In this document: positions 35,477 through 43,773 of the stretch, one piece after another
Layout of the letters: each line of letters starts with the position of its first letter
How positions within the stretch are numbered: position 1 is the stretch's first letter
Source: an uncultured Roseburia sp.
GTDB taxonomy: Bacteria > Bacillota > Clostridia > Lachnospirales > Lachnospiraceae
Assembly: GCA_934317215.1 (NCBI GenBank)
Contig: CAKREH010000004.1
Span: 62,001 to 126,000, forward strand
Direction: 5' to 3'
Length of the DNA stretch: 64,000 nucleotides
Translations under genes and position numbers: made by a program
Notes under the pieces: model-generated
What the model saw: the letters and a program-made list of their open reading frames with translations, nothing else
What the model was told of the DNA's origin: nothing
Database searches by the model: none

Positions 35477-36928
35477 ATGAGTACAGATAGATATACAAGT
35501 CCATTATCTGAGCGTTATGCCAGCAGGGAGATGCAGTATATTTTTTCCCAGGACAAAAAGTTCCGTACCTGGAGAAGATTATGGATCGCATTAGCTGAGA
35601 CAGAGATGGAGTTAGGACTTTCCGAGAACGGAAAGCCGGTCATTTCACAGGAACAGATTGATGAGTTGAAGGCACATGCCGAGGACATCAACTATGATGT
35701 CGCAAGAGAGCGTGAGAAACTTGTCCGTCATGATGTTATGAGCCATGTATATGCATATGGACAGCAGTGCCCGAAAGCAGCAGGAATCATCCATCTTGGA
35801 GCAACATCCTGTTATGTTGGTGATAATACCGATATTATTCTGATGCGGGAAGCATTGGAGCTGGTTCATAAAAAACTGGTCAATGTTATCGCAGAACTTG
35901 CAAAATTTGCAGATACTTACAAAAATCTGCCGACACTGGCATTTACCCATTTCCAGCCTGCACAGCCGACGACCGTTGGAAAACGTGCAACACTCTGGGC
36001 ACAGGAATTTATCATGGATCTTGAGGACTTAGAGTATGTCATGGGATCTTTAAAACTGCTCGGTTCCAAGGGAACGACCGGAACACAGGCAAGTTTCTTA
36101 GAGTTGTTTGACGGGGATCAGGAGACGATCGACAAGATCGATCCAATGATCGCTGCAAAAATGGGATTCAAAGAGTGCTATGCAGTTTCCGGACAGACTT
36201 ATTCCAGAAAAGTGGATACACGTGTTGCAAATATCCTTGCAGGTATTGCGGCAAGTGCACACAAGATGTCCAATGATATCCGTTTATTACAGCACTTAAA
36301 AGAAGTGGAAGAGCCGTTCGAGAAGAACCAGATCGGATCTTCTGCCATGGCATACAAACGCAATCCGATGCGTTCCGAGCGTATCGCATCCTTATCACGC
36401 TATGTCATGATCGATGCCTTAAACCCGGCGATCACTTCCGCAACACAGTGGTTTGAGCGTACCTTAGATGACTCTGCAAACAAGAGACTTTCCATTCCGG
36501 AAGGATTCCTTGCCATTGATGGCATCTTAGACCTGTGCTTAAATGTAGTGGATGGATTAGTCGTATATGACAAAGTCATTACCAAACATTTAATGGCAGA
36601 GCTTCCGTTTATGGCAACAGAAAATATTATGATGGATGCTGTAAAAAATGGAGGCAACCGTCAGGAGTTACACGAGAAGATCCGTACCTTATCCATGCAG
36701 GCAGGAAAGACTGTCAAAGAGGAAGGCAGGGACAACAATCTGTTAGAACTGATCGCTGCAGATCCTGAGTTTAACCTGACATTAGAGGCACTGCAGTCCA
36801 CGATGGATCCGGCAAAATATGTTGGCCGCGCACCAATCCAGGTGGATAAATTCATTGCAAATGTGGTCAGACCGATCCTGGATGCAAATGAGACAGAACT
36901 TGGTGTAAAAGCTGAGATCAATGTATAA
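35477..36928 (+). CDS. purB: Adenylosuccinate lyase
   Basis: Cleaves SAICAR and adenylosuccinate in purine synthesis. 483 residues. The fumarase/aspartase signature SSAMAYKRNPMRSE carries the catalytic serine, and GATSCYVGDNTD and THFQPAQPTT are other active-site segments. Start is ATG 35477 behind AAGGAGA; ATG 35459 precedes that site. Last gene of purC-purF-purB, followed by a terminator. Confidence 0.97.
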   Translation: MSTDRYTSPLSERYASREMQYIFSQDKKFRTWRRLWIALAETEMELGLSENGKPVISQEQIDELKAHAEDINYDVAREREKLVRHDVMSHVYAYGQQCPKAAGIIHLGATSCYVGDNTDIILMREALELVHKKLVNVIAELAKFADTYKNLPTLAFTHFQPAQPTTVGKRATLWAQEFIMDLEDLEYVMGSLKLLGSKGTTGTQASFLELFDGDQETIDKIDPMIAAKMGFKECYAVSGQTYSRKVDTRVANILAGIAASAHKMSNDIRLLQHLKEVEEPFEKNQIGSSAMAYKRNPMRSERIASLSRYVMIDALNPAITSATQWFERTLDDSANKRLSIPEGFLAIDGILDLCLNVVDGLVVYDKVITKHLMAELPFMATENIMMDAVKNGGNRQELHEKIRTLSMQAGKTVKEEGRDNNLLELIAADPEFNLTLEALQSTMDPAKYVGRAPIQVDKFIANVVRPILDANETELGVKAEINV

Positions 36929-36945
36929 TAATGCATCATAACATG

Positions 36946-36981
36946 ACCTGTATCAGTAATTTGCTGATACAGGTTTTTTTT
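36946..36981 (+). terminator. Terminator after purB
   Basis: CCTGTATCAG (36947-36956) and CTGATACAGG (36964-36973) form a perfect 10-base-pair stem with a 7-base loop and an eight-T tail. Confidence 0.95.
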
Positions 36982-37005
36982 GTTACAATTTTGCTGTTTT
37001 GTCAC

Positions 37006-37034
37006 TTACGAAAACGATAGGATCCTGTTACAAT
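37006..37034 (+). promoter_or_regulatory. fucO promoter
   Basis: TTACGA (37006-37011), a 17-base spacer and TACAAT (37029-37034) preceded by TGT form a plausible promoter with extended -10. The spacer begins with AAACGATAGG, a weak match to a catabolite-control (cre) half. Confidence 0.5.
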
Positions 37035-37071
37035 CAAAGTATCATAAGTATTGGAAAAGGAGAAGGTTATT

Positions 37072-38217
37072 ATGGCAAACAGAATTATGTTAAACGAAAC
37101 ATCTTACCACGGAGCAGGAGCGATTGAAGAGATCGCAACAGAGGCAAAGGCGCGTGCTTTCAAAAAAGCATTTGTATGTTCTGATCCGGATCTGATCAAA
37201 TTTGGTGTTACAAAAAAGGTAACGGATATTCTTGACAAAAACGGACTTGCTTATGAGATTTATTCAGATATCAAGGCAAACCCTACGATCCAGAATGTAC
37301 AGCATGGTGTTGAGGCATTTAAAAAAGCGGGAGCTGATTACCTGATCGCAATCGGTGGAGGATCTTCCATGGATACCTCAAAAGCGATCGGAATCATTAT
37401 TGCCAATCCGGAATTTGAGGATGTCAGAAGTCTTGAGGGAGTTGCACCTACGAAAAAACCATGTGTACCGATCATTGCAGTACCTACGACCGCCGGTACG
37501 GCAGCAGAGGTTACGATCAATTATGTTATCACGGATGTGGAGAGAAAGAGAAAATTCGTCTGCGTCGATCCACATGATATGCCTGTCATTGCGATCGTGG
37601 ATCCGGATATGATGTCTTCCATGCCAAAAGGACTGACAGCTTCTACCGGTATGGATGCCCTGACACATGCGATCGAGGGATATACAACCAAAGCTGCATG
37701 GGAAATGACAGATATGTTCCATCTGAAAGCGATTGAGATTATTTCAAGATCCCTGCGTGATGCAGTTGACAACAAGAAAGAAGGACGTGAGGGAATGGCA
37801 CTTGGACAGTACATTGCCGGAATGGGATTTTCTAATGTAGGTCTTGGAATTGCTCATTCCATGGCTCATACCTTAGGTGCTGTTTATGATACACCGCATG
37901 GTGTTGCATGTGCCATGATGCTTCCGATCGTTATGGAGTACAATGCGGACTGCACCGGAGAGAAATACCGTGAGATCGCCCGTGCAATGGGAGTCAAAGG
38001 TGTGGACGATATGTCTGTGGAGGAATATCGTAAAGCAGCAGTTGATGCCGTACAGAAACTCTCTGTTGATGTGGGAATCCCGACAAAACTTGAGGCATTA
38101 AAAGAAGAAGATCTCGATTTCCTTGCAGAATCTGCCCATGCAGATGCATGTGCTCCGGGTAACCCGAAAGATGCAGGCGTGGAAGATCTGAAGAATCTTT
38201 TCCGCAAACTGATGTAA
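37072..38217 (+). CDS. fucO: Lactaldehyde reductase / 1,2-propanediol oxidoreductase
   Basis: A 381-residue group III iron-dependent alcohol dehydrogenase, very close in sequence pattern to E. coli FucO, from MANRIMLNET to AGMGFSNVGLGIAHSMAHTL. It reduces L-lactaldehyde from fucose or rhamnose breakdown to propanediol. The NAD-binding GGGSSMDTSKA is present, and iron ligands are in STGMDALTHAIEG and HSMAHTLGAVYDTPHG. Start is ATG 37072 with AAGGAGAAGG upstream. No fucose or rhamnose catabolic genes are adjacent, so the substrate source is elsewhere. Confidence 0.93.
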   Translation: MANRIMLNETSYHGAGAIEEIATEAKARAFKKAFVCSDPDLIKFGVTKKVTDILDKNGLAYEIYSDIKANPTIQNVQHGVEAFKKAGADYLIAIGGGSSMDTSKAIGIIIANPEFEDVRSLEGVAPTKKPCVPIIAVPTTAGTAAEVTINYVITDVERKRKFVCVDPHDMPVIAIVDPDMMSSMPKGLTASTGMDALTHAIEGYTTKAAWEMTDMFHLKAIEIISRSLRDAVDNKKEGREGMALGQYIAGMGFSNVGLGIAHSMAHTLGAVYDTPHGVACAMMLPIVMEYNADCTGEKYREIARAMGVKGVDDMSVEEYRKAAVDAVQKLSVDVGIPTKLEALKEEDLDFLAESAHADACAPGNPKDAGVEDLKNLFRKLM

Positions 38218-38277
38218 TTGCAGCGGTAAAATCATAGAATGTACGCTTTATGATTCGTATATTGTCATAAGTAAAAG

Positions 38278-38317
38278 AAAACCTTTCAGGTATAATTGTC
38301 TTGCCTGGAAGGTTTTT
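38278..38317 (+). terminator. Terminator after fucO
   Basis: AAAACCTTTCAGG (38278-38290) pairs with CCTGGAAGGTTTT (38304-38316) with one mismatch and a T tail; A-rich upstream bases could let it act in both directions. Confidence 0.85.
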
Positions 38318-38327
38318 AGATTCATAG

Positions 38328-38640
38328 GATTCGGGTGTCAAAAGGTGGTTCACAACTTAGTGGCTGGCAAATTGCACAAGGCAGAGAATGCTTTTGTGAC
38401 TTTGGTAGAAAATTAGAAAATCTTAGTCTGCCCGTCAATGTATAGTGTTTTGCTGCCATGGATGGCAGCAAAAGTCTTAATGCCCCATGGACGGGGCATT
38501 TAAGACGTACACGTCACTTTGAAAAAATTCAAATCGGGCGGACTTAGATTTTCTTATTTTCGTACAATGGAACAAAACAAACACTGCCTTGTGCAATTTG
38601 ACAATCAAGAAATTAAAAACCACCTTTTGACACCCGGATC
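38328..38640. mobile_element. MITE-like nested inverted-repeat element (non-coding, about 313 bp)
   Basis: Ends are inverted repeats: GATTCGGGTGTCAAAAGG... (38328-38350) matches the complement of ...CACCTTTTGACACCCGGATC (38618-38640), 22 of 23. Inside are a perfect 16-base arm pair AAATTGCACAAGGCAG (38369-38384)/38584-38599, a 26-base pair with 3 mismatches (38409-38434/38535-38560), and two apical hairpins (38448-38473 and 38474-38506). TTCATAGGATTC flanks both sides (38321-38332 and 38641-38652), as expected of a target duplication. No protein is encoded. It sits between convergent fucO and the TetR gene. Confidence 0.82.
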
Positions 38641-38655
38641 TTCATAGGATTCTTT

Positions 38656-39225
38656 TTAAACCAACCCGTATTTATGAAATACAGTCTGCAGTTCTTCCGG
38701 CATGGCAGATGCAAGGGCATGTGCGAGTTCTTCGGCAGAACATTTGCGATAGCCAAGCACCCACTGTACGGTCATATAAATGGAACCCTGGCAGTACATT
38801 TCTAACTGAAACTGCAGCTGACGGGAAAGTCTGCACGCCATGCGCGTCTCAAGCTGTTCGGTGTAAAATGCACAGATCAGTTGAAAATCATGATCTCTCA
38901 GACAATTCTGATCGTCATTTTTAAAAGCTGCTTTAAAAAAGAGTTTTTCCTGTTGGATATAATGAAATTTATTCACCAGTCCTTCATACACAGTTTTTCC
39001 TTCCCCCATATGTTCGAAAGATTCCAGTAAAATTTTATCAAAATACCAGTTGATAAGGTCATACTTATCCTTAAAATTCCGGTAAAAGGTCTGGCGTGTC
39101 ACGCCGCAGGTCTCCACGATCTCCGTGACGGTGATCTTCTCTACGGAGGCTGATTTCATGCATTCTTTCATTGCGGCGGCAAGTTTGTATTTGATGGTTT
39201 CATTTGTTTTATGTTCTGATGGCAT
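38656..39225 (-). CDS. TetR/AcrR-family regulator, DhaS-like
   Basis: A 189-residue repressor-type protein. Residues 10-60 are the TetR helix-turn-helix, with VEKITVTEIVETCGVTRQTF then YRNFKDKYDLI. The C-terminal ligand domain resembles that of DhaS-like proteins. Ribosome site is weak (AAAGAGA). It is convergent with fucO, separated by the nested repeat element, and divergent from araB by about 250 bases, so araB or itself may be targets; the 17-base palindrome before araB is a candidate site, though that could equally belong to an AraR protein. Confidence 0.85.
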   Translation of the reverse strand: MPSEHKTNETIKYKLAAAMKECMKSASVEKITVTEIVETCGVTRQTFYRNFKDKYDLINWYFDKILLESFEHMGEGKTVYEGLVNKFHYIQQEKLFFKAAFKNDDQNCLRDHDFQLICAFYTEQLETRMACRLSRQLQFQLEMYCQGSIYMTVQWVLGYRKCSAEELAHALASAMPEELQTVFHKYGLV

Positions 39226-39394
39226 GGGAAAATCTCTTTCTTTTTGCGTTGTGATTAGTTTGTGCCTGTCTGTATTTTATTCCACAGTGTCCCTTCTTAT
39301 CTGGCACTGCTCATGGCTTAATACATTGTACCATACATGGTCAGAAATAAAGCAAATTTACAGAGATTTTATAAAGTGATATTTTAAGAAAAAA

Positions 39395-39429
39395 ACAACT
39401 TGTTAACACATGCATACAAGTTGTATGCT
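39395..39429 (+). promoter_or_regulatory. araB promoter-operator
   Basis: GCATACAAGTTGTATGC (39412-39428) is a perfect 8+1+8 palindrome. Its core ACAAGTTGT also pairs with ACAACTTGT at 39395-39403. A promoter TTGTTA (39400-39405), 18 bases, TATGCT (39424-39429) overlaps the palindrome, so a bound repressor would block RNA polymerase. The rest of 39226-39473 shows no gene. Confidence 0.65.
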
Positions 39430-39473
39430 GAAAGTATAGAAGAAGTGGTTTACATCTGAAAGGAGAAGGGATA

Positions 39474-41075
39474 ATGAGTAACGCAAAGCAGACGATTGAA
39501 ACCGGAAAAGCAGTACTTGGTATTGAATTCGGTTCAACCAGGATCAAGGCGGTTCTTGTAAATGAAACGGGGGAGCCGATCGCATCCGGTGCGCATGACT
39601 GGGAAAACCGTTTGGAGGATGGAATCTGGACATACAGTCTGGATGATATCTGGATGGGACTTACCGACTGTTATGGCAGATTAGCAGAGGATGTAAAGGA
39701 AAAATACGATACGGTGGTCACATCACTCGCGGCAATCGGATTTTCCGGAATGATGCACGGCTATATGGCATTTGACAAAGACGGGGAGTTACTTGTACCG
39801 TTCCGCACCTGGCGCAATACGATCACGGGGGAGGCTGCGGCAGCACTTACAAAGGAGTTTTCCTTTAATATTCCGCAGCGCTGGAGCATCGCACATTTAT
39901 ATCAGGCAATCTTAAATGGGGAGGAACATGTAGGAAACATTTCGTATTTTACAACCTTAGCCGGATATATTCACTGGAAACTGACTGGAGAGAAAGTACT
40001 TGGTGTCGGAGAGGCATCCGGTATGTTCCCGATCGACGCAAAGACAAGAGATTACAATCAGACAATGATCGATAAATTTGACGCACTTGTCGCACCAAAA
40101 GGATATCCGTGGAAACTGCGTGAGATCCTGCCGAAAGTTTTAGCTGCAGGAGAGGCAGCCGGAACATTGTCCGCCGAGGGAGCAAAATTGCTGGATAAGA
40201 GCGGTAATCTTTCCGCAGGCATTCCACTCTGTCCGCCGGAGGGAGATGCAGGAACCGGTATGGCTGCGACAAATTCCGTTGCTGTCCGCACAGGAAATGT
40301 ATCCGCCGGGACATCCGTGTTTGCGATGGTCGTTCTCGAGGAAGATTTAAAGAATGTACATGAGGAACTTGACATGGTAACCACACCGTCCGGTGACACC
40401 GTTGCGATGGTTCACTGCAATAACTGTACATCAGACCTGAATGCGTGGGTCGGACTTTTCAAAGAATTTGCAGAAGCCTTTGGCATGAAGCCGGATATGA
40501 ATGAGCTGTTTGGAACACTTTACCGGAAGGCATTAGAGGGAGACAAAGACTGTGGAGGCCTGGTTGCCTGCAATTATTTCTCCGGCGAGCCGGTAACCGG
40601 TTTAAATGAAGGCCGTCCGCTTTTCGTGCGCAGACCGGATGCACATTTTACACTGGCAAACTTTATGAGAAGCCATCTCTATGCATCACTTGCCACGTTA
40701 AAGATCGGTCTGGATATCCTGTTAAAAGAGGAAAAAGTAAAAGTAGACCGCATTTACGGGCATGGAGGACTGTTTAAGACAAAAGGAGTCGGACAGGGAA
40801 TCCTTGCAGCGGCTATGGATGCACCGGTAGCAGTTATGGAAACTGCAGGTGAGGGCGGTCCATGGGGCATGGCACTGCTTGCCTCATATATGGTACACAA
40901 AGCAGAAGGCGAAACATTAGAGCAGTATTTATCCGGTAAGATCTTTGGCGGGGAAACAGGAACTGTCATGGAGCCGGATCCGGCGGATGTGGAAGGATTT
41001 GATGCTTATATTGAAAGCTATAAAAAGGCACTGGAAGCGGAAAAGGCAGCGGTAGAGACGATGCCGATCTTATAA
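39474..41075 (+). CDS. araB: L-ribulokinase, FGGY family
   Basis: A 533-residue sugar kinase of the FGGY fold, with the phosphate loop GIEFGSTRIKAV near residue 17 and the second nucleotide-binding loop AGTSVFAM. GHGGLFKTKGVGQ and ETAGEGGPWGMALLAS are in the C-terminal lobe. Strict assignment as ribulokinase rests on its coupling to araA, 80 bases downstream, and araD in the same region; by sequence it is the Clostridium-type enzyme distinct from E. coli AraB. AAGGAGAAGG precedes the ATG. Its last codons and stop are duplicated in the gap before araA. Confidence 0.85.
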   Translation: MSNAKQTIETGKAVLGIEFGSTRIKAVLVNETGEPIASGAHDWENRLEDGIWTYSLDDIWMGLTDCYGRLAEDVKEKYDTVVTSLAAIGFSGMMHGYMAFDKDGELLVPFRTWRNTITGEAAAALTKEFSFNIPQRWSIAHLYQAILNGEEHVGNISYFTTLAGYIHWKLTGEKVLGVGEASGMFPIDAKTRDYNQTMIDKFDALVAPKGYPWKLREILPKVLAAGEAAGTLSAEGAKLLDKSGNLSAGIPLCPPEGDAGTGMAATNSVAVRTGNVSAGTSVFAMVVLEEDLKNVHEELDMVTTPSGDTVAMVHCNNCTSDLNAWVGLFKEFAEAFGMKPDMNELFGTLYRKALEGDKDCGGLVACNYFSGEPVTGLNEGRPLFVRRPDAHFTLANFMRSHLYASLATLKIGLDILLKEEKVKVDRIYGHGGLFKTKGVGQGILAAAMDAPVAVMETAGEGGPWGMALLASYMVHKAEGETLEQYLSGKIFGGETGTVMEPDPADVEGFDAYIESYKKALEAEKAAVETMPIL

Positions 41076-41142
41076 AAAATATATCAGGAACGGAAAAGGC
41101 AGCGGTAGAGACGATGCCAATCTCATAAAAAATATATCAGGA
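41038..41142 (+). repeat. 52-bp tandem duplication of the araB 3' end
   Basis: Bases 41038-41089 (last codons of araB, stop and following AAAAAATATATCAGGA) are repeated at 41091-41142 with two substitutions. The second copy supplies the AGGA that becomes the araA ribosome site (GGAGGG). Confidence 0.92.
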
Positions 41143-41154
41143 GGGAATTTACAC

Positions 41155-42651
41155 ATGTTAAAAACAAAAAATTACAAATTCTGGTTTTGCACCGGATCAC
41201 AGGATTTATACGGGGATGAATGCTTAGAACACGTGGCAGAGCATGCAAAGATCATTGTTGCAAAGTTAAATGAATCGGGGGTACTTCCTTATGAAGTCAT
41301 CTGGAAACCGACACTGATCACAAACGAGCTGATCCGTAAAACGTTTAATGAGGCAAATATGGATGAAGAGTGTGCAGGTGTCATCACATGGATGCATACA
41401 TTTTCACCGGCAAAATCCTGGATCTTAGGTTTACAGGAGTACAGAAAACCATTATTACATTTACATACACAGTTCAATGAAGAAATCCCATATGATTCCA
41501 TCGATATGGATTTCATGAATGAAAACCAGTCTGCGCATGGTGACAGAGAGTACGGTCATATCGTGACCCGTATGAGAATCGAGCGCAAAGTGGTTGTTGG
41601 ACACTGGTCTGATCCGGTGGTACAGGAAAAGATCGCTTCCTGGATGCGCACCGCAGTCGGCGTGATCGAGAGCAGCCATATCCGTGTGATGCGTGTCGCT
41701 GACAATATGAGAAATGTTGCGGTAACTGAGGGCGATAAAGTAGAAGCACAGTTAAAATTCGGCTGGGAAGTGGATGCATATCCGGTCAACGAGATCGCAG
41801 AGTCCGTCGCAGCAGTATCCGAGTCTGATATCAATGCCCTTGTAGACGAATACTACGAGAAATATGACATTTTATTAGAGGGACGTGATCCGGAAGAATT
41901 CCGCCGTCATGTTGCAGTCCAGGCACAGATCGAGCTTGGTTTTGAGCGCTTCTTAGACGAAAAGAATTATCAGGCGATCGTAACCCACTTTGGAGATCTC
42001 GGTGCATTAAAACAGCTTCCGGGTCTTGCAATCCAGCGTCTGATGGAAAAAGGTTACGGATTTGGAGCAGAGGGCGACTGGAAAGTTGCTGCCATGGTCC
42101 GTCTGATGAAGATTATGACCGAGGGCAAAAAGGATGCAAAGGGAACATCCATGTTAGAGGATTATACCTATAATTTTGTCAAAGGTAAAGAGGGTATCTT
42201 AGAGGCACATATGTTGGAAATCTGTCCGTCCATCGCAGATGGCCCGATCAGCATCAAGTGCCAGCCGCTCTCCATGGGTGACAGAGAAGATCCTGCAAGA
42301 CTGGTGTTTACATCCAAAGAAGGAAAAGGTATCGCAACTTCACTGATCGATCTTGGCAATCGTTTCCGTCTGATCATCAATGATGTCGATTGCAAGAAAG
42401 TGGAAAAACCGATGCCGAAACTTCCGGTAGCAACCAATTTCTGGACACCACAGCCGGATCTCTACACCGGTGCAGAGGCATGGATTCTTGCAGGCGGTGC
42501 GCATCATACCGCATTTACCTACGATCTGACTGCAGAGCAGATAGGTGACTGGGCAAATGCAATGGGCATCGAGGCTGTTTATATTGACAAAGATACGAAA
42601 ATCCGTGATTTCAAACGTGACTTACAGATTGGGGAACTGTTTTATCGTTAA
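41155..42651 (+). CDS. araA: L-arabinose isomerase
   Basis: Converts L-arabinose to L-ribulose. 498 residues, normal length. Motifs: FWFCTGSQDLYG at the N-terminus, WMHTFSPAKSWI, LHLHTQFNEEIPY, and metal/active-site residues in GFGAEGDWKVAAMVR and HMLEICPSIADG. GGAGGG precedes the ATG. Second gene of araB-araA. Confidence 0.97.
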   Translation: MLKTKNYKFWFCTGSQDLYGDECLEHVAEHAKIIVAKLNESGVLPYEVIWKPTLITNELIRKTFNEANMDEECAGVITWMHTFSPAKSWILGLQEYRKPLLHLHTQFNEEIPYDSIDMDFMNENQSAHGDREYGHIVTRMRIERKVVVGHWSDPVVQEKIASWMRTAVGVIESSHIRVMRVADNMRNVAVTEGDKVEAQLKFGWEVDAYPVNEIAESVAAVSESDINALVDEYYEKYDILLEGRDPEEFRRHVAVQAQIELGFERFLDEKNYQAIVTHFGDLGALKQLPGLAIQRLMEKGYGFGAEGDWKVAAMVRLMKIMTEGKKDAKGTSMLEDYTYNFVKGKEGILEAHMLEICPSIADGPISIKCQPLSMGDREDPARLVFTSKEGKGIATSLIDLGNRFRLIINDVDCKKVEKPMPKLPVATNFWTPQPDLYTGAEAWILAGGAHHTAFTYDLTAEQIGDWANAMGIEAVYIDKDTKIRDFKRDLQIGELFYR

Positions 42652-42662
42652 ATACTGGAAAA

Positions 42663-42815
42663 GCATGTGCATATTTTGAGGCAAAAACCTGTTTTGTGAA
42701 AAGTGTGCACATGCACGCAAAAAAGTTGTGCAAAATCATGAAAACGCAAAAACACGGTTGAATTTTTAAATAAAAGAGACTATCATAAGTAAAACAAATT
42801 ATGTGCACGGGCACA
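42663..42815 (+). promoter_or_regulatory. Transaldolase promoter with cre-like site and TGTGCA repeats
   Basis: TTGAAT (42758-42763), 17 bases, TATCAT (42781-42786) is a good promoter. ATGAAAACGCAAAAA (42738-42752) matches the catabolite-control cre consensus with one mismatch. TGTGCA occurs at 42666, 42704, 42727 and 42802; GCATGTGCA (42663-42671) and TGCACATGC (42706-42714) form an inverted pair, and TGTGCACGGGCACA (42802-42815) a compact palindrome between promoter and ribosome site. Confidence 0.6.
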
Positions 42816-42837
42816 CAACGAAAAGGAGAGGTATAGT

Positions 42838-43491
42838 ATGAAATTTTTTATTGACACAGCAAATGTAGAGGATATCCGTAAAGCAAATGACATGGGAGTA
42901 ATCTGTGGTGTTACCACGAACCCATCCCTGATCGCAAAAGAGGGAAGAGACTTTAACGAAGTGATCAAAGAGATCACATCCATCGTAGACGGACCGATCA
43001 GCGGCGAGGTAAAAGCGACAACCGTTGATGCAGAGGGCATGATCAAAGAGGGACGTGAGATCGCAGCGATCCATCCGAACATGGTTGTAAAGATTCCGAT
43101 GACAGTAGAAGGCTTAAAGGCAGTAAAAGTTCTCTCTGCAGAGGGCATCAAGACCAATGTAACACTGATCTTTACTGCAAATCAGGCACTCCTCGCAGCA
43201 AGAGCAGGTGCAGCCTATGTTTCTCCATTCCTCGGAAGATTAGACGACATCAGCACAGCGGGCATCGACCTGATCCAGGATATCGTTCAGATCTTCGATA
43301 ACTATGGACTTGAGACAGAGATCATCGCAGCATCCATCCGTAACCCGATCCATGTCACAGACTGCGCATTAGCAGGTGCACATATCGCAACCGTGCCGTA
43401 CAATGTAATTGTCCAGATGACAAAACATCCGCTCACCGACGCAGGAATTGAAAAATTCCAGAAGGACTATAGAGCGGTTTTCGGTGACTAA
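42838..43491 (+). CDS. tal: Transaldolase, TalC/fructose-6-phosphate aldolase type
   Basis: A 217-residue small-type transaldolase that moves dihydroxyacetone units between sugar phosphates. Motifs: FIDTANVEDIRKA, GVTTNPSLIAKEG, the Schiff-base lysine in MVVKIPMTVEGLKA, and the AAYVSPFLGRLDD segment. AAAGGAGAGG precedes the ATG. FSA versus transaldolase cannot be settled by eye; being next to split transketolase favours transaldolase. Confidence 0.92.
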   Translation: MKFFIDTANVEDIRKANDMGVICGVTTNPSLIAKEGRDFNEVIKEITSIVDGPISGEVKATTVDAEGMIKEGREIAAIHPNMVVKIPMTVEGLKAVKVLSAEGIKTNVTLIFTANQALLAARAGAAYVSPFLGRLDDISTAGIDLIQDIVQIFDNYGLETEIIAASIRNPIHVTDCALAGAHIATVPYNVIVQMTKHPLTDAGIEKFQKDYRAVFGD

Positions 43492-43540
43492 GGTTCTACA
43501 AAAAGACTATAGAAACCGCTCTGCCGTCTTCGGAGAGTAA
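43462..43540 (+). repeat. Partial duplication of the transaldolase 3' end
   Basis: After the stop, bases 43502-43540 encode KDYRNRSAVFGE and a stop, matching the gene's own ending KDYRAVFGD. The copies also contain AGAGCGGTTT (43471-43480) and AAACCGCTCT (43513-43522), a perfect inverted 10-mer able to form a hairpin. Confidence 0.8.
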
Positions 43541-43550
43541 TAAAAATCAT

Positions 43551-43743
43551 TGCGAAACCCGTCAGCAACTTAAGACAGTTGGGAGTATGGACAGATTTAT
43601 AAGAAGGTGCTGGGGAGCCGCCGGTACTTAGCGAGTGTATTTTACTCGCTTAGTATCCGTTGCGAGCGACACGCAGCGAAAGCGTGCCTTCGTTAAACCT
43701 GTCCATACTTCCAACGTGAGAAGATTTAAAATCGGGTTTCGCA
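43551..43743. repeat. Nested inverted-repeat element before transketolase (non-coding, about 193 bp)
   Basis: TGCGAAACCCG (43551-43561) pairs perfectly with CGGGTTTCGCA (43733-43743). A 20-base arm at 43579-43598 pairs with 43695-43714 at 18 of 20 positions. The apex has TACTTAGCGAGT/ACTCGCTTAGTA (43625-43655) and CACGC/GCGTG (43670-43686). Same architecture as the 38328 element but no shared sequence, and no clear flanking repeat. It ends 30 bases before the transketolase ATG, so it may be transcribed as leader. Confidence 0.75.
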
Positions 43744-43773
43744 GAGTTTATATGACACTAAAGGAGGGAATCA

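Noticed and set aside
38328..38640. CRISPR array
   Set aside because: Repeats are inverted and nested rather than regularly spaced direct copies.
43551..43743. tRNA or rRNA gene
   Set aside because: Structured, but no TTC-loop motif, anticodon arm or rRNA-like conserved stretch.
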